Counted from the first letter of the stretch, positions 8,599-18,009 are shown. The stretch: DNA of 64,000 nt from JBBKXR01 sp037969585 (GCA_037969585.1 JBBKXR010000173.1:1-64000), one strand, 5' to 3'. The notes: generated by a model from the letters alone, not told the origin. Numbers and translations are program-made.

Positions 8599-11085
8599 TC
8601 ACCGCGAGCGGAAGATCTCGCTGGTCAGCGATTCGATGATCAGCGTGCGCAGGCCATACTTATCCTTCTCCACGGCCTTACGAATGTCTTCGATCTCAAA
8701 CTGATCGATCGGCTCCATGTGGCGACCGGTTGAGAACGCGAGAAACTCGGAAATCAGATGGCTGGCGAAGGCATCTTTGCGCGTGGTCAGCAGGGTGCGT
8801 TTGAACTCCTGAAAATTCTTGAACGATTCCCCCGACGAAAACTTCCCTGAAGGATCAATCTTCTGCGCCTCCGCTTTGCCCGGCTTCGGATAGTTGACGC
8901 GATAGCGCCCGATCGGATCAAAGTTCTCCAGCGCAAAGCCAAGCGGATCGATCTTGTGATGACACTCGGCGCAAGCCTTGTCAGCGCGATGCTTTTCCAG
9001 CTTCTGGCGAATCGTTGTCGCTCCCTGAGTATCGGGATCGATGGCCGGGACCTCGTCCGGTGGCGGGGGAGGGGTGACACCGAGAATGTTTTCCCATACC
9101 CAGACGCCACGCGTCACCGGCGAAGTCTCGACGCCGTTGGCGCTCACCGTCAAAACGCCGGCCATGCCCAGAACGCCTCCGCGATGTTTCTCGCCTTTGA
9201 TGCTGACGCGACGAAAACCGTCCGCCAGGCGCAGGGCATCCTGCTGCGGAAGTTGGTAGTGCGTCGCCAGCTTCTTGTCGACAAAGGTGTAGTCGGCATC
9301 GAGGAAATCGCTGATCGGTCCGTTCGTGTCGAGAAGGTTGCGGAAAAACAATCGCGCCTCCTGTTTCATCGATGCCGGCAGGTCCTCGGCGTAATACGAT
9401 CGCGCGGCCGAGCGCGGCGGAGGTTGCTGGCCGAGATCGCGAAGGTTCAGCCAGCTGTCGAGAAATCGATTCACGAACTGATTCGATCGCTCATCGCCGA
9501 GCATGCGTTCGATCTCGGCGCGCAATATTTTCGGGTCACTCAGTTTTCCCGCTTCAGCTTGGGCGAACAATTTCCCATCGGGCGGCGCGGCCCAAAGTGC
9601 GTAGGAAAGTCGAGACGCGAGATCGAAGGCGCTGAGTTTGCTTTCCTTCTCGTCGGTTATCTCTGCCAAGTATAGAAACGACGGTGAGCAAAGAATCATC
9701 TTCAGCGTATCGAGCGCAGCCTTTCGTGGCGTCGCCTTTTCGTCGACCCGCTTTTGATAAGTCTTCTGAATCTGCGCACGATCCGCCTCGTTGAGCGGTC
9801 TGCGGAAGGCGCGTTTGGCGAAGGCGTAGAGTTGCTCGAGCGCTTTGTCGGCCTGAAATCCCTGCTCGCCAAAAACGGTCAGCTCCTCGATGCCACCGCC
9901 TTTTTCGGCAATCGGTCCGTCGACTTTGATCTCGGCAATGCGGATGTGAGGCAGCTCACCCTGCTTCAAAATGTGGGCGCGACCGACTCCGCTGACTGAC
10001 TTCACGCCTTCGAACTCGTCTTTGTAATCGGCATTGATCTTGATCACCGAGGCTCGCGATTCGTAGGGGCCGTTCGGAAAAATGAAGCGCGGGGTCTGCC
10101 CGCCTTCGAGCCAGACTCGAAACGTGATCCATGTGAAGTCCTCATCCGGCACCAGCGCCTCAGCGAGGATGGGTTCCACGGATTGCGGATAGTGAATGTG
10201 CCCCTTAGTGGCGTCGCCGGGTATGACTGCGAGACGGAACGGCTCGGAAAAATCGATGCCGAAGATTTTCGGATCGTAGTGAGTGAAGCGATGCATTGCC
10301 TTGGCATTCACTTTGATCTCGTAAAGGCCCGACACCGGCACGCCTTTGAGAAAGTCCTCGATGTGGCCGTAGCCGCCTTGCCTGGTGTCCGTGTTGGGCT
10401 GCTCGTAGAGGCACAGGAACTCGAAGTTGAACGCGGATTTATGCGAGCCGGTCAGTTCTTCATACTGTTGGAAGTTGTCGGTAAAGTGCCAGGACTGTGG
10501 CTTTGTCTCCGCTCGTCCGAGTCGCGCCTCGACCAGGCGGTTGGCCGCTTGAAAATACTGATCGAGCAAAAATCCGGACGTGATCAGTGAGGCGCCGATG
10601 GTATCGATGTGGCCGCTGGTTTTTTCCTTGGGAAAATCGGCAGTCAGTCCCAGCGTATCGATGCGCCGACCGAACAGCGTCTTCAGTGTGTTCTCGTATT
10701 CCTCGTTCGAGAGGCGTCGCATCACCGTTCGCGCTCCGGTGCTCTCCACCTTGCCGCGCGCCAGTTCCATGCCCTCGCGCAGTGCGCGCAAGACTTGCAA
10801 GCGTTCGTCATCGCTCGGCTGGTCCGCTTTGTCGTGCGGCGGCATTTCTTTCAGCGTGATCTGATCGATGATCTCTTTCGCGGCGATCAGATCCGCTTCG
10901 GTCTGCAGAGGGAATTCGAACTCCTCGAAATCCCGATCCGCTTTTGCGAGTGCCGAATCGTGACACTCCAGGCAGTATTTGCCGACAAAGTCGAACATCA
11001 CCCGTTCGGCGGCCGCTTCGTCAGCGTGCGCGGTCGAGGTAGCGAGCAGCGGGATCGCTGCGCTCCACAATATCCGAATATTCAT
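8599..11085 (-). CDS. DUF1587/1592/1588/1585 planctomycete-type cytochrome protein
   Basis: An 828-residue exported protein. I use ATG 11085, which gives a signal peptide (MNIRILWSAAIPLLATSTAHA); a longer frame upstream runs into the DUF1552 gene. The order is typical of this PVC family: planctomycete cytochrome motif CLECH at about residue 40, DUF1587 (RRLSNEEYENTLKTLFG), DUF1595/DUF1592 in the middle, DUF1588 (GVLGMAGVLTVSANG) and DUF1585 at the C-terminus (SEFLAFSTGR). A second CxxCH, CAECHHKIDP, lies in the DUF1588/1585 region, so two c-type hemes are possible. The DUF1552 gene ends 11 bp upstream, which indicates one transcription unit. Members are thought to work in periplasmic electron transfer tied to polymer degradation; the reaction is not established. 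Confidence 0.9.
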   Translation of the reverse strand: MNIRILWSAAIPLLATSTAHADEAAAERVMFDFVGKYCLECHDSALAKADRDFEEFEFPLQTEADLIAAKEIIDQITLKEMPPHDKADQPSDDERLQVLRALREGMELARGKVESTGARTVMRRLSNEEYENTLKTLFGRRIDTLGLTADFPKEKTSGHIDTIGASLITSGFLLDQYFQAANRLVEARLGRAETKPQSWHFTDNFQQYEELTGSHKSAFNFEFLCLYEQPNTDTRQGGYGHIEDFLKGVPVSGLYEIKVNAKAMHRFTHYDPKIFGIDFSEPFRLAVIPGDATKGHIHYPQSVEPILAEALVPDEDFTWITFRVWLEGGQTPRFIFPNGPYESRASVIKINADYKDEFEGVKSVSGVGRAHILKQGELPHIRIAEIKVDGPIAEKGGGIEELTVFGEQGFQADKALEQLYAFAKRAFRRPLNEADRAQIQKTYQKRVDEKATPRKAALDTLKMILCSPSFLYLAEITDEKESKLSAFDLASRLSYALWAAPPDGKLFAQAEAGKLSDPKILRAEIERMLGDERSNQFVNRFLDSWLNLRDLGQQPPPRSAARSYYAEDLPASMKQEARLFFRNLLDTNGPISDFLDADYTFVDKKLATHYQLPQQDALRLADGFRRVSIKGEKHRGGVLGMAGVLTVSANGVETSPVTRGVWVWENILGVTPPPPPDEVPAIDPDTQGATTIRQKLEKHRADKACAECHHKIDPLGFALENFDPIGRYRVNYPKPGKAEAQKIDPSGKFSSGESFKNFQEFKRTLLTTRKDAFASHLISEFLAFSTGRHMEPIDQFEIEDIRKAVEKDKYGLRTLIIESLTSEIFRSR

Positions 11086-11096
11086 CGCCAGTGTCC

Positions 11097-12395
11097 TCAG
11101 GCAAACGTGCCGGTGCTGGTGCCGAAGGCATCGGTCTCCACGCCCATGCTCTGAGCGATATCGAGGAACAGATTGCAAAGTGGCACCTTGTTGATGCCCT
11201 TCGACTCAACCTTCTTGAACTCCCCGTGGGCGTAGCCGCCGCCGGCAAGAACCACCGGCAGGTCGTTGTTGTGATGCGATGCGGCGTTGCCCATGCCGCT
11301 GCCGAAAAGGACTGACGTCGAATCGAGCAGCGTCTTGTCGCCATCCTGAATGGCTGCCAGCCGGGTCAGGAATTTATTGAACTGGGTGATCTGATACGTC
11401 TCCAGCGTGATCAGATGTTTGATCGCTTCCTCGTCGTTACCGTGGTGAGACAGTCCGTGATACGATTTGTCGATGCCGAGATTCTGGGGCAGAAAGCTGC
11501 CGCCGATCTCCAAAGTCGCGATCCGTGTCGAGTCGGTTTGCAGGGCCAGGGTGATCAGCTCATAGAGCATTGGCAAATCGTCGACCGTGTTGGCATCGGC
11601 GGGTTTTTCAAAAGGCGCGCCCGGCTTCGGATGACTCGCCCAACGCTTGCGCAGTTCGAGACGTTTTTCGACGTCGCGAATCGAACTGAAATACTCGTCC
11701 AGCTTTTGCTTGTCCTCGCTGTTGACGCGTTTCGCCAATCGATTGGCATCTTCCAGCACCGAATCCAGAATCGACGATTGCAGGTGATTTTCCTCAACCC
11801 GCTGCACCTGTCGATCTTTCGAATCGGTGACAAAAAGTCGTTCGAATAGATCGGCCGGGCCGGTGATCGGTGGCACGCGCACCCCGGACTTGGTCCAGGC
11901 GATCTGGCAGCCGCCGTGAATGCCGCCCTCCGAGCCAACGGTCAGCGATGGAAAACGCGTGTGCATGCCGACTTCATCCGCCATGTACTGATCGAGCGAA
12001 ACATTGCCCTCGGGTCGGTTTTGCGCCTCCGAGTTGAGCACGCCGGAAAGAAACGAATGCACCGCAAAATGGCCTCCCTTGATGCCGTGATCGAGCCCGT
12101 GATAGACCGTCATCCGCTCGCGGTTTTCGGCGAGAGGTTTGAGCAGGTTGGTCACTTCGTAGTCCTTGCCGGCCGTCTCAGGGAAAAACTGCTTTTGCTG
12201 AAAACCGAGCAGATTTCCAATCCCGACGAAGCGACGCGCGCCGACGCCAGCGCCTTTGGTCGCCTGGACGGCAGCCTGTGCGCCTGCGCTGGCAGGCTTC
12301 GACTCCGCGGCAAGCAGCGAGGGCAAGCCGGGCAGGGCCAGAGAAGCGCCGACTGACTTGAGCACAAACGAGCGTCTGTCCATGTTGGATTTCAT
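11097..12395 (-). CDS. DUF1552 exported protein
   Basis: A 432-residue protein starting at ATG 12395 (another ATG lies four codons on). It begins with a twin-arginine-type leader: RRSFVLKSVGASLALPGL, then a small-residue cleavage region. Family features include FQQKQFFPE, a YHGLDHG segment, LFGSGMGNAASHHNNDLP and a C-terminal VPLCNLFLDIAQSMGV region. DUF1552 proteins occur almost always beside a DUF1592-type cytochrome, as here (11 bp between stop and start), and resemble the sulfatase/alkaline-phosphatase-like DUF1501 proteins in layout. Tat export suggests folding, perhaps with a cofactor, before secretion. Function unknown; probably partner of the downstream cytochrome. Confidence 0.9.
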   Translation of the reverse strand: MKSNMDRRSFVLKSVGASLALPGLPSLLAAESKPASAGAQAAVQATKGAGVGARRFVGIGNLLGFQQKQFFPETAGKDYEVTNLLKPLAENRERMTVYHGLDHGIKGGHFAVHSFLSGVLNSEAQNRPEGNVSLDQYMADEVGMHTRFPSLTVGSEGGIHGGCQIAWTKSGVRVPPITGPADLFERLFVTDSKDRQVQRVEENHLQSSILDSVLEDANRLAKRVNSEDKQKLDEYFSSIRDVEKRLELRKRWASHPKPGAPFEKPADANTVDDLPMLYELITLALQTDSTRIATLEIGGSFLPQNLGIDKSYHGLSHHGNDEEAIKHLITLETYQITQFNKFLTRLAAIQDGDKTLLDSTSVLFGSGMGNAASHHNNDLPVVLAGGGYAHGEFKKVESKGINKVPLCNLFLDIAQSMGVETDAFGTSTGTFA

Positions 12396-12617
12396 TGGGG
12401 TAATATCAGGTGATTGGGGGAGGGTTGCAACTGGCGTAAAAATGGCGGGATGAGTCGGGTTGATGGAGCGCCCTCGGTGGCGCCCCGCCCCTGCATCCAC
12501 ACCCCTGCGACCTGGTCAATTTCGATTTGATAAGCCGGCAACGAGAGAGCTGGAGGCTCGATGGATGGTAGCCGGTGTTGAAGGGAGTGTCAGCGACCGA
12601 GCCACCGGTAGGCAAGA

Positions 12618-12722
12618 GCCTCAAAGGCGAAGTCCCGGCAGGGGCGATAGAAACCCGCTTGTGGCAGTGATGTCGCGACCGGTTCTATCACCCCTGCCGG
12701 GGCTTGCCGGCGTAGTTTGAGG
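12618..12722. repeat. Large (about 105 bp) extragenic hairpin
   Basis: Outer arms cctcaaa (12619-12625) and tttgagg (12716-12722) enclose an inner pair, 12632-12652 and 12683-12703, that match over about 21 bases with one or two mismatches (cccggcaggggcgatagaa against ttctatcacccctgccggg). A small hairpin cccggcg/cgccggg follows at 12726-12744. The element lies in the 715-bp gap between the DUF1552 gene and the LVIVD gene. It has no frame of its own and looks like a MITE or REP-type element. Confidence 0.7.
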
Positions 12723-12863
12723 TTTCCCGGCGCTTGGTCGCCGGGCGACCTTCACACCGCGCTACCTTCCGTCATGCCTCCGGCACTATTTTTCGCTGCC
12801 TTTGCGGTCACTTCGATTTGGACACACCCTTGGCCCGATCCGAATTTCGTGATTAATTTTCGT

Positions 12864-13030
12864 TTATGCGGCTGTTTCGTGAGGTGTCATCTCCGCGGCG
12901 ATGGTCGCGCCTTTCTCGCTCTCGGCCTTGCGCAGCTGATGTTCAGTTTGCAGGTCGAGCCAGTATTGGGGTTCTGCCCAAAGTAGCGCCCCAGGCGCAT
13001 GACCAGCTCGGCAAGGCCACGGCTATTCAT
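12864..13030 (-). pseudogene. Remnant of a HigA-type antitoxin (3' part)
   Basis: Reading the minus strand, MNSRGLAELVMRLGRYFGQNP is followed, after a one-base shift, by PQYWLDLQTEHQLRKAE and a stop (TAA at 12864-12866). The pattern 'LRLGRYFGQSPEFWLNLQ..YDL' is the conserved C-terminal part of HigA addiction-module antidotes (XRE family). The shift falls in a run of four C residues in the codons for NP; one more C would restore the frame. The upstream HTH half and any HigB toxin are missing. It sits among palindromic repeats, consistent with decay of an acquired toxin-antitoxin locus. The rest of the 12396-13110 interval holds no gene I can support. Confidence 0.6.
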
Positions 13031-13110
13031 GCTATCGGCGCTAAGCGCCTATGCTCCCCAGTCCTGGCCCGATTTCAAGCTCCGACCCCAACTCCGAAGA
13101 ATGGGAATAG

Positions 13111-14268
13111 CTAGCCTGACCCCGGACCTGACCCCAGACCCGCCAACTCGCGGATGCGCTCGTCGTCGAGCTTCAGAATCAAAAAGCCGTTGTCACACTG
13201 CGCGCTGACGTAGAGATAGCCGTCGCGGTAAATCAGATCGTGGTAGTTGTCGCTCTTCTTGGCATCTTTCTTGTACTTCGGAAAGCTCTGGCTGACGAGG
13301 AGCTGCGGATTTTTCGGATCACTGATATCGTAAGCCGCCACCGTCTGGCCGCCGGCACAAAACGCGACCTTCCCGGCGAGGGTCAACCCGTTCGGTCCAC
13401 GCTCGTCGGGGAAAAGAAGTTTGGCGACGACCTTCGGTTCGCCTGGATCGGATAAATCGACCACTGCCATGTGAGCGCGGGCCACCGAGCCCTTACCGGC
13501 TTCGATTTCCTTTCGTACCTCGGACATGAAACTGCCAGCAACGATGGCGAAGTCTCCGTGCATCTGAACGCGATTCGCGCCGATCAAGGCCCTCGCTTCG
13601 ACTTTTCCCGACAAGGTCCATTGATCAAGCGAGAGCACTTTTCCACCTTCCGCCACTTTGAAAACACCCAGCCCGCCAAGCGGTGGAACGAATCCCCTGG
13701 GATCTACGATCACCACATGATCGCCGTAGCGATCGATGTCGTGCGGCGACATCAAGCCGAACGCTTTCTTGGTTTCCAAAGCACCGAAGTACTCCGGGTT
13801 CGCCAAGTCGCTGATCTCGAAGGCGTCGATGTAACCCGATTTGTTGGCGGCCAATGCGTAGGCGCCGATCTTGACTATACCATTGATGCGATCAATGCGC
13901 GGCGGATCCGAGATCGTCTTGAGGATGACAGGATTCTTCGGGTCCTTCACATCCAGAGTGAGGAAATCTGTGGTCCCCAGTAACAGGTGATCACCCACCG
14001 GCAGCACGGTTTCCGAATCGCGAATCTCGTCGTCGTATTTGAACCAGAGAATCTCCGGTTTCGCCGGATCAGTGATGTCGATTACTGAGAGCGACTGCTC
14101 CTTACCGGGCACATAGGCGATATTGCCGGAAAGCTCGACATCGTGGGCTCCCGCCAACGCTTTGTCATCAAGCGTCATCGATACAATCGAGAACGGCCCG
14201 TCGGCAGCAGAACTCGACAGCCCACCGATGGCGACCGCGACGGTGATGACAAATAATCGATGATTCAT
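13111..14268 (-). CDS. Secreted LVIVD-repeat beta-propeller protein
   Basis: A 385-residue protein starting at ATG 14268, with a signal peptide (MNHRLFVITVAVAIGGLSSSAA). The mature part is a series of propeller blades of the LVIVD type, for example AYVPGKEQSLSVIDITDPAKP, DFLTLDVKDPKNP, YIDAFEISDLANP, AHMAVVDLSDPGEP and TVAAYDISDPKNP, i.e. the repeated D-[IL]-[ST]-D-P-x-x-P turn. Such propellers bind partners or substrates outside the cell; no catalytic residues are evident. The last residues are glycine-rich (GLGSGPGSG) and run into a ctgacccc-rich repeat, so the original C-terminus may have been altered by a repeat insertion. Confidence 0.85.
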   Translation of the reverse strand: MNHRLFVITVAVAIGGLSSSAADGPFSIVSMTLDDKALAGAHDVELSGNIAYVPGKEQSLSVIDITDPAKPEILWFKYDDEIRDSETVLPVGDHLLLGTTDFLTLDVKDPKNPVILKTISDPPRIDRINGIVKIGAYALAANKSGYIDAFEISDLANPEYFGALETKKAFGLMSPHDIDRYGDHVVIVDPRGFVPPLGGLGVFKVAEGGKVLSLDQWTLSGKVEARALIGANRVQMHGDFAIVAGSFMSEVRKEIEAGKGSVARAHMAVVDLSDPGEPKVVAKLLFPDERGPNGLTLAGKVAFCAGGQTVAAYDISDPKNPQLLVSQSFPKYKKDAKKSDNYHDLIYRDGYLYVSAQCDNGFLILKLDDERIRELAGLGSGPGSG

Positions 14269-14908
14269 GTTTTGGCTTGGTCCACGCGTCAGGACCACAG
14301 AAACTTACTGCCAGGAATTTCCTTTTTCACCTCTTACTGCCGATGCCGCCTTTGGGCCGAAGTTAGAGAAGGTTCAGGTGCCGCTGTTTGCCGCGCCAGA
14401 GTTCGGCAGTCAAGTAAGCTTGTTAGGTCGTCGGGCAAGTATTGGCTTAGCTTTCTGGCTTGTATCGTTTTTCGTTGCCTGACCCCGGGCCCTGCGGCGA
14501 TGTTGATTTCATCAATGAGCTGGTCTTTTGCGGTTCCTGCATATCGGCAACCCCTCTGAAGAGGGACCGTCCGACGCCGAGGCAAGCGGGAGAAGACAAG
14601 CGCTGCGCATCGTACGCGGCCGAAAACGGCTCGGTGATGATACTGGGCCACATGGGACTGTGCAGCGGAATTCCAAAGGTTTATCCGATTTCCGAACTGG
14701 TCATGCAGGGGCTTCCCGCCGGCAAAGCCTATCAGCGTCTCCTGAAGACGCTGATCACTGACGACCCGATCCCCGACTACTACTCAAGCCAGCGATCCGA
14801 TCGATCGCGAAGAAGGAGTGGCAGCCGGTCGGCGAGATGGCAGTGCGAGAGTCTGAAAAATAGAGAAAATGGGTCAGCTTCTGACGATTTTCTGATAGCA
14901 TCCATCCG
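14269..14908 (+). other. 640-bp gap with one possible coding remnant (about 14600-14790)
   Basis: No complete gene is supported here. In frame with 14460, the stretch 14625-14790 reads like real protein (SVMILGHMGLCSGIPK, then VYPISELVMQGLPAGKAY) with GC-rich third positions, but the residues before and after it look random. I do not recognise the family. It may be a decayed gene fragment. The left part (14269-14460) holds the presumed promoter side of the LVIVD gene and nothing else I can name. Confidence 0.3.
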
Positions 14909-15415
14909 ATGAACGGAAAATCTATCCTCGGGGTTCTGGTGGGCTTGATCGCTTTTTTCGGAGTAAAATATGGTTTTGAATACTTCAGTCCGGGCGAGTC
15001 CGAAGTGCCAACCGTGGTTCCTCCTGCAGTGTCCAATAATCCAGCCTACAAGAAGGTGATGGGGGAACTGGATGCCGTCGAAGAGGACCTCGAACAGGCT
15101 GAGTCGATTGAAGAGGCACTTAGATTGACAGAAAAAGCACTGGTGAAAACGCTGCCTCTGCAGTTGGATGAGTTCACGGTAATGACTGGTGTAAAAGCCG
15201 GGCCGGGTAAGCAATTTACGTATATTTACGAACTCAGAGGAGAAGAAGTCGAAGCGCTTTCGGCCGAAGAATTAGAATCCGCAATGCGTCCTCAGTTGGA
15301 ATCTCAATACAACGGGCCTGCAATGAGGGCATATAAGGAAGGTGGAGTCACGGCGATCTATCGCTATTCAGACTCAAAAGGAAATTTGATTTCAGAAATC
15401 AAAATTCTACCCTGA
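14909..15415 (+). CDS. Membrane-anchored protein of unknown function
   Basis: A 168-residue protein. One N-terminal transmembrane or uncleaved signal segment (residues 5-22, SILGVLVGLIAFFGVKYG) is followed by a Pro/Val linker, an acidic helix (about 50-85) and a compact C-terminal domain of about 90 residues. The latter, with YIYELRGEEVEALSAEE and AIYRYSDSKGNLISEI, suggests beta strands. It resembles many small, lineage-specific proteins without a named domain. Codon use here is more AT-rich than that of the flanking phosphonate genes, which may indicate separate acquisition. It is convergent with the phosphonate operon (about 105 bp between stops), with no clear terminator hairpin between them. 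Confidence 0.7.
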   Translation: MNGKSILGVLVGLIAFFGVKYGFEYFSPGESEVPTVVPPAVSNNPAYKKVMGELDAVEEDLEQAESIEEALRLTEKALVKTLPLQLDEFTVMTGVKAGPGKQFTYIYELRGEEVEALSAEELESAMRPQLESQYNGPAMRAYKEGGVTAIYRYSDSKGNLISEIKILP

Positions 15416-15520
15416 GGGCGGTATCGAGCTGACAGCCAGGATCGGGTAAACGCTGTATCCAATGATTCCGCTTATTTGGGATCGATCTTTGGGCATTTTC
15501 TGAATCAAGGTCGCCACGGC

Positions 15521-16954
15521 TCACCAAGGCAACGAAAAAGTCTTCACGGTTGTCATAAACTTCATCGCTTCGATCACGCCTTCCTTAATCCCCAACCCGC
15601 TATCCTTCACCCCGCCGAACGGGCTCAGCTCAAGCCGATATCCGGGGATTTCGTTGACGTTGACGGTGCCGGCTTTGATGCCTTTCACGGCTTTGATCGC
15701 GGCGTCCATGGAGTTGGTGACGATGGCGCTGGAAAGCCCATAAGCTGTGGCGTTGGCGAACTCAATCGCGTCATCGATATCGTCGACAGCGAAGATCGGG
15801 GCGAGTGGTCCGAAGCATTCGTTGCTGGCGAGGTAGGCGCTGCGCGGAACTTCACTGAGGACCGTGGGCGGCATGAGGGCCCCTTTGCGTTGGCCGCCGA
15901 GGAGAACTTTTGCGCCAGCGGATTCGGCTTCGCGGACGGCCTTTTCCAAGGCGTCAGCGGCCCGCTCATCGATGACGGTGCCGACCATGGTAGCTTCGTC
16001 GCTGGGATCGCCGCTGACGTAAGTGCGGGCGAGGTCGAGAAAGCGTTCGGTGAATTCGGCGAGGACGTTTTTCTGCACCAGAATCCGGCGCACGGCGGTG
16101 CAGCGCTGGCCACTGTTTCGAAAGCAACCTTCACAGGCGAGTTTCGCGGCGAGTTCGAGATCGGCATCTTCGAGCACGATCATCGGCGAGTGGCCGCCCA
16201 GTTCGAGACAGGTCTTTTTGTATCCGGCGCTGCTGGCGATTTCCTTGCCGACGGCGGCGCTGCCGGTGAAGGAAATCAGATCGACGCGCTCGTCACGGAT
16301 CAACGGGCGGGTGATGGTATCGAGGTCGCCGTGAATGCAGCTCAGCATGTGGCCGGGCAGTCCCGCCTCATAGAGGATTTCGACCAGGCGCACGGCGCTG
16401 AGCGGCGTTTTTTCCGAGGGCTTGAGAATCATTGGCGCACCGGCGGCGATGGCGGGCGCGAGTTTGTGGGCGACTTGGTTGAGCGGATGGTTGAAGGGGG
16501 TGATGGCGGCAACCAGCGACAAGGGTTCGCGCAGGGTGAAAATTTTGCGCTGCTTGCCGCCGTGTGCGATGTCGCAGGAAAAGGTCTGGCCGTCGTCGCG
16601 CAGGGCTTCCATCGCGGCGAACGAAAATACATCGCAGGCGCGCCCGACTTCGTAGCGAGTCTCGCGCAGGCACAGGCCGGCTTCGGCGGTGATCAGTTGG
16701 GCGAGCTGTTCGCGTTGCGCATCGATGAGATCACGGGTTTTTTTGAGGATCTCGCTACGTTCGAATCTTGATAACGGTTCGCTAGCGGAAGCGGCCCGGT
16801 GCGTGTCGATGACGGCGTTGAGTTGGTCCTGATTGATGCAAGCAACGCGGCCGACATTTTCACCGTTCCAGGGATTGGTGACGTCGATCCATTGATCACC
16901 GGTAGTGGCGACGCCGGCGAGGTAGCTGGGTAGAGAGAGAGGCGGGGAGGACAT
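15521..16954 (-). CDS. phnY: Phosphonoacetaldehyde dehydrogenase
   Basis: A 477-residue aldehyde dehydrogenase-superfamily enzyme that oxidises phosphonoacetaldehyde to phosphonoacetate with NAD(P)+. The start is ATG 16954; a longer frame upstream overlaps the next gene and is spurious. Visible features: FNHP at 154-157, the nucleotide-binding GSAAVG at 231-236, the general base Glu251 in LELGG and the nucleophile Cys285 in SGQRCTAVRR. The run IFTLREPL/ITPFNHPLNQVAHK is characteristic of PhnY rather than of general ALDHs. Arg105, His156 and Arg284 fall where, from memory, the substrate phosphonate is held in the studied PhnY enzyme. Last gene of the operon, 32 bp after the alcohol dehydrogenase stop. 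Together with PhnA it makes acetate and phosphate. Confidence 0.9.
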   Translation of the reverse strand: MSSPPLSLPSYLAGVATTGDQWIDVTNPWNGENVGRVACINQDQLNAVIDTHRAASASEPLSRFERSEILKKTRDLIDAQREQLAQLITAEAGLCLRETRYEVGRACDVFSFAAMEALRDDGQTFSCDIAHGGKQRKIFTLREPLSLVAAITPFNHPLNQVAHKLAPAIAAGAPMILKPSEKTPLSAVRLVEILYEAGLPGHMLSCIHGDLDTITRPLIRDERVDLISFTGSAAVGKEIASSAGYKKTCLELGGHSPMIVLEDADLELAAKLACEGCFRNSGQRCTAVRRILVQKNVLAEFTERFLDLARTYVSGDPSDEATMVGTVIDERAADALEKAVREAESAGAKVLLGGQRKGALMPPTVLSEVPRSAYLASNECFGPLAPIFAVDDIDDAIEFANATAYGLSSAIVTNSMDAAIKAVKGIKAGTVNVNEIPGYRLELSPFGGVKDSGLGIKEGVIEAMKFMTTVKTFSLPW

Positions 16955-16986
16955 GGGACGGAAGGGCGGACGGAGGTGAAAAATGT

Positions 16987-18009
16987 TCAGGGTTGAATGG
17001 CGACGCGCTGCCATTGACGGCTGCGGGTCAGCTCGAGGCCTTCGTTGAGCTGGTCGAGTGGCAGGGCCGGACTGATGAGTTTTTCGAACGGTAGCCGGGT
17101 GTGGTTTTGCGCCAGAAAATCGAGGCCGGTGGACAGGTGATGAGGCACGTAGTTGTGAACGCCGCGCAGGGTCAGGCATTTGCGCAGCACGGCTTCGCCA
17201 GTCAGATCGAGTTGCGTTTCGGGATGGACCATACCGGCCCAAACATAGTGACCGCCGGGGCGGAGGGCTTCGACGCCGGCGGGGACCACGGCCGAATTGC
17301 CGGTCACTTCGAGGACCAGATCGACGGGCGGGATCTTGCCGCCAGGCTCGAGTGGTATGCCACCGAATTCTGCGACCAAGGCCAGCCGTTGCGGGCTGAG
17401 GTCGGTGCAGAACACTTCGGCAACGCCGCGGTGGCGCAGCCAGGCGCAGGCATAGATACCCAACAGACCTCCGCCCTGCACGAGTGCGCGGTCGCAGGGA
17501 ACCGGCAGCGTCTCCAGAGCGTTGACGATGGTGGCGAGCGCGCAGTTTGCCGGGGCGGCGATGGCATCGGAAAGGGCGTCCGGCACGGGCAGGATCAGCG
17601 TGCCGGGTCGCAGCAGAATGTGGCTGGCGTAGCAGCCGTTCAGCCCGCTGCCATCGTTCAGGGACGCGTGGCCGTACTTGAACAGGCGCTCGCATTTCTG
17701 GGGAAGTTGCCAGCGGGTGCAGGGATCGCATTGACCGCAACTGTCGGCCAGTGTCCAGGTGACTCGCTGGCCGGAGGCAATGCCTGCACGCTCGCTGCTG
17801 GCGACGTGGCCGACTGCCTCGTGGCCGAGCACGCAGGGAGTCGGCGCTGTGCGACGGCCGTCGACGGTATGCAGGTCGGAGCCACAGATCGTCGCGAGCG
17901 AAATTTCGACCAGCACTTCGCCGGGCTGTAGCTCATCGGGGAGCGGGGCGGTGCCAGCTTCGAAGGCCTGGCCCGGGCCTTGAAAAAGTTGCAGGCGGGC
18001 GGATTTCAT
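16987..18009 (-). CDS. Zn-dependent alcohol dehydrogenase of phosphonate operon
   Basis: A 340-residue MDR-family dehydrogenase. The start ATG at 18009 shares the four bases ATGA with the stop of the upstream transporter gene, so translation is probably coupled. Catalytic zinc ligands: Cys42 in ICGSDLH and His63-Glu64 in LGHEAVG. The structural zinc site has four cysteines in CGQCDPC and the following QKC. The cofactor fold has GGGLLGIYA and VFCTDLSPQRL; the Asp after the second strand fits NAD(H). It resembles the dehydrogenase proposed to be associated with phosphonate catabolism (the TIGRFAM 'HpnZ' type). By context it should act on a hydroxyphosphonate or supply/remove the aldehyde used by PhnY. 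That role is inference. Confidence 0.85.
   Translation of the reverse strand: MKSARLQLFQGPGQAFEAGTAPLPDELQPGEVLVEISLATICGSDLHTVDGRRTAPTPCVLGHEAVGHVASSERAGIASGQRVTWTLADSCGQCDPCTRWQLPQKCERLFKYGHASLNDGSGLNGCYASHILLRPGTLILPVPDALSDAIAAPANCALATIVNALETLPVPCDRALVQGGGLLGIYACAWLRHRGVAEVFCTDLSPQRLALVAEFGGIPLEPGGKIPPVDLVLEVTGNSAVVPAGVEALRPGGHYVWAGMVHPETQLDLTGEAVLRKCLTLRGVHNYVPHHLSTGLDFLAQNHTRLPFEKLISPALPLDQLNEGLELTRSRQWQRVAIQP

Noticed and set aside
15476..16771. A 431-codon plus-strand frame over phnY
   Set aside because: Antisense shadow; phnY on the other strand has all ALDH motifs.
16955..17740. N-terminal extension of 262 codons on the phnY frame
   Set aside because: It overlaps the alcohol dehydrogenase gene out of frame and has no homology; the ATG at 16954 begins the ALDH sequence properly.
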